Shown here: in pieces, positions 59,488 through 64,000 of the stretch | How the letters are laid out: the number at the start of each line of letters is the position of its first letter | Position numbering within the stretch: the first letter of the stretch is position 1 | Assembly (NCBI GenBank): GCA_035582835.1 | Contig: JAYKAV010000311.1 | Span: 1,512,067 to 1,576,066 of the forward strand | DNA length: 64,000 bases | Direction of reading: 5' to 3' | DNA from: Phoebastria nigripes | Lineage: Eukaryota; Chordata; Aves; Procellariiformes; Diomedeidae | Translations under genes and position numbers: made by a program | The notes under the pieces: generated by a model | Seen by the model: the letters and a program-made list of their open reading frames with translations, nothing else | Database searches by the model: none | Told to the model about the DNA's origin: nothing

Positions 59488-59590
59488 TGTGTGTGTGCAC
59501 ACACACATGCACACACACACACGCACGCACACTGAGGTTATATCAATCACCACAAATCCACACCACTTACGCGCAAGTGTGTGTGTGTGT
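59488..59590. repeat. Inverted (GT)n/(CA)n microsatellite array
   Basis: A perfect 20-bp palindrome, TGTGTGTGTGCACACACACA (59488-59507), is followed by (CA)n with CG interruptions (59510-59532) and, 44 bp on, (GT)7 (59577-59590). Opposed CA and GT arms can fold into hairpins. Confidence 0.95.
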
Positions 59591-59599
59591 ATAGCCAAA

Positions 59600-61290
59600 G
59601 TTGCACGATGTAGTGTCCTTTATGCTTTTTGTTTTGATTTGGTTATTTAATTCATAATTCAGTTGAGAGCTGAGATACAAATGCTAAGTAGTTTTTTGGC
59701 TTGATGTCATACAAAGTTTTAACACAATGCTTTTTCTTATGGCCTCCGGCCAATGTGTATGCCTTGCACGTCATTTGTGGATGCTCTCAGGAAAGAATGT
59801 GCAGAATTGCATTTATTTTTTGGCATTATGGGTTGTATGAAAGCTACTTTAATGCTTATTCTAGGCCAGCTATTAAAAAAAAGTAATACTACTTGAATTT
59901 TATAAACAAGAGTTTAAACAGGGCTGGTTTATGTTATTGTTACTTACATTTTACAATGAAGAGGCAACATACTGACCATCAGAAGTCAAACTCAGCGTTT
60001 CTTCCTAGCAAACGTGTAAGCTACAGGTATGTTGAAAGCTTTTCTTACCATTGAGCCCAATTATTTCTGTCAGAAAGCACACAAGTTACAAACAGTATGC
60101 AACTCTCATTTAGTTAGAACTTTTGCCGTTGGTTTCAAAGGGAGCAGAATGAAGTACAAATGTGAAGGACTGACTATTCATAGGGCAAAATCTACCTAGA
60201 CTGTAAGTAAGCATTTTGGGGGCATGGGCTTCATTTTCACTCTATAGATGTGAAATGCCCATCAGTAAAAGCTTTCTGACTGGTGCTCTCTGCAGTATCA
60301 CATGAAAAATATGGTTTTAACAACTACATACAAAATTGAATATTCCAGCAGTTCAAAAGGGAGACGGCTGGAGGGGTGAATGCCTTGGCTGCCTGGAGTG
60401 TAAAACAAAGTGGATCCATGTTCAACACCTGACAACTAGTGTTCAGGAGCTGAGACGTGGACCTCAGTCTGGACATACCGTCTCCATTTCAGAAGCTTTC
60501 CCCAAACTGCATGGCAGCTGTTGACCTGTTCGTGCAGTCCTAGCTACTGTCACAAATGGTGGCACCAGGAGTGCAATCATTTCTGAGAAACGTCACAGCA
60601 GCTAGAAACAGAGGAAATTTTGGGGTGAAAGGTGTAAATGTTTGACCACTCAGCCCTCACAGCTTTGTCCTGGCAATCTCTTGTCTTAAAAGAAGGGAGA
60701 AAAAAAATTGCTCAGGATCTTTGAGTTAAAGCTCTGTGATGCCCTCTATTCACAACCCAAAATGAGCAGCACCTTCTCATCTTCGGGTTTTGGCTTGCTT
60801 AAAGGAACATTGCAGTAAAATATAACAGACAGAGGCTGCTGTAATTTACAGCTGTCTGCAGGCTTCTTAGCAACCAGCAGGCAGGACTGCTAGCTTTCCC
60901 ATATGTGTTTCTTTCTCCTTCCGATCCAGCCCTTGGCAGAAACTAAGGCTTAAAGGAAAGAAAGGGAATGGCTTGAGGCGGTCCTATTCAGAGTCAGTTT
61001 GTTCCCCCTCAAGCAGCCTAGAGATCCCACAGCAGAAAGGAAGGCTAATAACAGTACCAACTTGGTCTGGTGACATTGATGTGATAAATACCTGCAAAAT
61101 TGCAATAAATATTGAGAGCTGAGAAATACAGTGAGTGATGTTGTATGAAACGAAGAGTCCTTCGAACACAGGGAGTGACGAAAAGCACTGGAGTAGTGTG
61201 GACCATTTGGCTTGGAGATGAACAGGTTGCGTACTAAAATATCTATTAAACATAAACTCTAGCAAATGCTTTGAAATGCCGTCTATTCAA
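59600..61290. other. Gene-poor DNA
   Basis: No gene. A segment near 59925-60005 (TTACATTTTACAATGAAGAG followed by GAAGTCAAACTCAGC) weakly resembles an antisense MIR core, but not well enough to call. Confidence 0.5.
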
Positions 61291-61305
61291 TTGATTTTGA
61301 AGTGC

Positions 61306-61355
61306 CTTTCAAGTGTGAATATAATTAGTGACTTTCAAGTGTGAATATAATTAGT
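61306..61355. repeat. 26-bp tandem duplication
   Basis: The 24-base word beginning CTTTCAAGTGTGAATATAAT occurs at 61306-61329 and again, identical, at 61332-61355, separated by GA. It is probably a recent local duplication. Confidence 0.95.
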
Positions 61356-62034
61356 TCTATAAGAAGAGAAAATGAGATAAGCAAAGATTTTGCTTAAGTA
61401 CAGCCTTCAATGACTATAGGGTGCTATACTCAATGACTAAGTGCTAACTCAAGGTTATTGATTTATAAACAAATACTGACTTCTTTAGACTTTCCTGTGA
61501 ACAGGTGAAAAAATCAGCTAGAATAATGTCATGTATACATTAAGTCAGAGCACAATATGTTTGGTTATACCAGTTGAAGAAATTATTGGAATATTTTTGT
61601 GTAGTGTAAAAAGGACTTAAACCTCATTTTTTACCTTAAAACGTTCCTGAATCCAGGAACTTTAGTTCTGATTACTTCAGGTTATAGTTGAATGTGAAGA
61701 TTGCTAAAAGAAATCTTATGGGAATGCATGTTATTGTCTAATCATCTAAGTACTTTTAATCAAAGAGGTTTGGAGTCAAAAGAACAGCTAGACATTTGGG
61801 TGCTCCCTCTGAATTTCCAAGCTAGATATGCCTGACATTTTGTAGAATATTATTACCTTGATTTTTTCAGTGTTTGATGGTTTTACAGTTTCTTAGCTTC
61901 CTGTCCTCCAGACTTCTTTTCTAAGCGGCTATTGCTGCTCTCTGTCTACCTCCACACTAGCTTCTTTGAGCAAACAGCTTAAAATCTCTCTGTTGAATGC
62001 AATGCAATCTATTTCAATAAAAGGGGAGACTTCC

Positions 62035-62210
62035 ATCAAAAGAAGACTGGAGGATCCTCATCAGTGATGGTTTTTAAGGACCTGTTGAACAAGCAAGTGT
62101 CTGGAATGAAACAGATGTAATTGAACCTGTACTTCGGCAGAGGAGTGTTGCAGATGATCTCTGGAGATCCCTTTGATTCTTGAAATACTTTCTATCATTC
62201 TAAAATATAA
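62035..62210 (+). mobile_element. Old CR1 LINE 3' end
   Basis: GTGATGGTTTTTAAGGACCT, GTTGAACAAGCAAGTGTCTG, then AGATGATCTCTGGAGATCCC and CTATCATTCTAA parallel the CR1 3' terminus (GGAGGTTTTCAAGACCAGGTTGGACAAAC..., GATGACCTCTGGAGGTCCC, CTATGATTCTA). It is clearly older than the copy at 2.6-3.7 kb. Confidence 0.65.
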
Positions 62211-64000
62211 ATAAAGAGTTAAATTCCATAAATATTTTTTTAAAAGGATCATAATTTCTAGAGTTTGGTAGCATAGCTAAAAATCTGTTTGGAGATGCAT
62301 CATTCTGCTACATTGCATGTTTTTTTCTTTTTTTGGAATAGCTGCTGAAGAAAACTTTTCACTTGATGTTTTGTATAATGATGCTGTTGCCACCTTCATT
62401 AAATCCTCTGGCACTTTGCCAAAGGATTAACCTTTGGTAATCAAACAGAAAAGAGCAGAGGTCTTCTCTCACTCAGGTTTTGCTGCTCTTTATCAAGTGC
62501 TTGCAAGATGGACAGCATGGCAACACAGTCTGAGAAGGTCTGAAAGCCTCTGAATTCTGGATACAAAAGCAGTGCTAAAACACAACTTTAGAGATTTTTA
62601 TGTGCCATAATAGCAATCAAGCACATAAACAGCCTTCAAGACTTTTTGCGTGAGAGTTCAAGTCATATCAAATCCGAGCAGGCCAGCGAGAGAGGATGCA
62701 CTGGCCATTAGCAAAAGGGAGTTAACAAGTGATGAAGTCAGGAATGTGCTGATGTCTTTAAGCTGAATGAGGGGGATAAAGTGTGGGAAGTCACAGCTTT
62801 GTAGAGATGAAGCCACTGTTGGGTTAATTAATTGGGGTGGGATGTCTGCACATTGAGGGGAGGAAAGGAGCTTCATTTGGTACATGTCTAAGTTTCGAGC
62901 AGCAGCTACAAAGGACTGTGGAGCTAGGGGAAGGACAGAAGAAGTGTTGGGTACAGCTCAAACTGGCAGGGAGCCAAAGAAACTTGACAGATAGTTGTGA
63001 AAATAGGCTGCAGCTGCTAGGGCTAGGAGTGCTTCACTGCATAAGCAGCATGCTGGGCCTGAGTGAGACCCCACACTGACTGTCCCCACAACTTCTGACA
63101 GGGCTCTGTCGCCACAGGTCAGATTTCACATGTGGGGCCTGGTTTTGATAACATGAAATGCCATGCAGTGGGCTTCCCACCGCGTAGCGTCTCCCCCTGG
63201 CCTGACAATGCCAGGTGAAAGGACTCCGTGAGATTTCTTTTGAGGCCCTACATGGCTGTTCCTATGTGCTTGCAGAATTAGAATATGTCTCTTCTCCCTG
63301 ACTTCTGGCTCTGCAGCAACATCCAAGTAAGCTGTTTCCCACTAATGGTAAAGCAAAGGAGTTAATTTCACCGTAAACTATGTGCCCTGATATCAAGAAG
63401 GGGTAGAGATGACTGGTTTGTTTGACCAAGTAGTGGCCATTCACCTTACACTCAAGCACAATTTTAAAAGGATTGCTACTTGTTCTTCTTTCAGTCCCAT
63501 ACTCTTTCTCCTTCCTCCTCTTCACTTTTTCCTTTGAAAACCTTTGGAAACTTTATGCTGATAAACTTTATCCCAGAGCTTAATTTTCCGGATAACTTTG
63601 GGGGAGGAAAAGAGTACTTTCAAAACCAATTTCTCTGAAAATCTGACTGCCTAAATACGTATTTCAAAATTAACCTGTCCACAGGATTGCTTGGTTTAAC
63701 AATCCTAAATGTATCATCCACCTTCAGAAAGTATATTTTTATGTTTGGGGGAAAAGGATAGTTTTGGGAGACAAGATAAGAAGTCACCAAGATTTGGTTG
63801 AGATTGCATAATAATATCTGGAAAGCGAAAGACTTACAGATGGCATGACTTGGACTTTTAACAATTTTATATTGTAATATTTATAACTATTAATGTCCAA
63901 TCTTTTATATTTTTAGGTGCTTTAAGGTGAAAATATTATTCTGGGGAATAATATTCCAACATATTGTCCTGGCCTCAGGTAAGCACCACTAAAGCACAAG
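62211..64000. other. Gene-poor DNA to the window end
   Basis: No gene recognised. EYA4, expected next in this block, shows no exon here; its conserved C-terminal exon was looked for on the - strand and not seen. Confidence 0.6.

Noticed and set aside
62211..64000. EYA4 terminal exon expected on the - strand by synteny
   Set aside because: The conserved EYA C-terminal sequence was not seen in any frame; the gene must lie beyond the window.

Overview
This window is vertebrate nuclear DNA, most likely from a bird. The reasons are a CR1 LINE with the typical avian 3' tail, several older CR1 and MIR-like fossils but few interspersed repeats overall, short introns, and genes that read as clear amniote orthologues. 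No prokaryotic gene, CRISPR array, operon or phage was seen. About 1.1 kb of the 64 kb is host protein-coding sequence; most open reading frames of 60-320 codons in it are chance frames. Isolated N bases mark it as draft sequence.

Layout. (1) 1-~6.7 kb: the 3' end of SLC2A12 (GLUT12 sugar transporter) on the + strand. Its penultimate coding exon is at 1252-1384 and its last at 4324-4420. A 5'-truncated CR1 (about 2590-3742) and a small GC-rich patch lie in the intron between them. (2) ~6.7-11.3 kb: intergenic DNA with one degraded LINE. (3) ~11.3-24.1 kb: all of TBPL1 (TBP-like factor, TLF/TRF2) on the - strand, with six coding exons of 135, 83, 64, 104, 95 and 71 nt giving 183 codons, and a CpG-island promoter at 23.1-24.4 kb with several candidate non-coding first exons. 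(4) ~24.5-33.5 kb: intergenic. (5) 33.5-38.2 kb: TCF21 (capsulin/epicardin/Pod-1), a bHLH transcription factor on the - strand. Two coding exons (450 + 90 nt) encode 179 residues. It sits in GC-rich DNA with conserved-looking flanks. (6) 38.2-64 kb: a gene-poor stretch with no coding exon I can support, holding old CR1 and MIR fragments, microsatellites and candidate regulatory islands.

The order SLC2A12 > < TBPL1 < TCF21 matches the human 6q23.2 block, where EYA4 follows TCF21, so the right-hand 26 kb is probably the TCF21-EYA4 gene desert. The genes do not form a pathway: GLUT12 is a membrane sugar transporter, TBPL1 a general-transcription-factor paralogue, and TCF21 a mesodermal developmental regulator. 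SLC2A12 and TBPL1 converge tail to tail; TBPL1 and TCF21 run in the same direction.

I found no convincing new biological system. The observations most worth a second look are a start-stop codon pair plus a short uORF just upstream of the TBPL1 start, several alternative TBPL1 first-exon donors, a shortened GLUT12 tail, a 51-base A tract in the TBPL1 5' intron, a G-quadruplex motif in the TCF21 intron, and candidate TCF21 enhancers.
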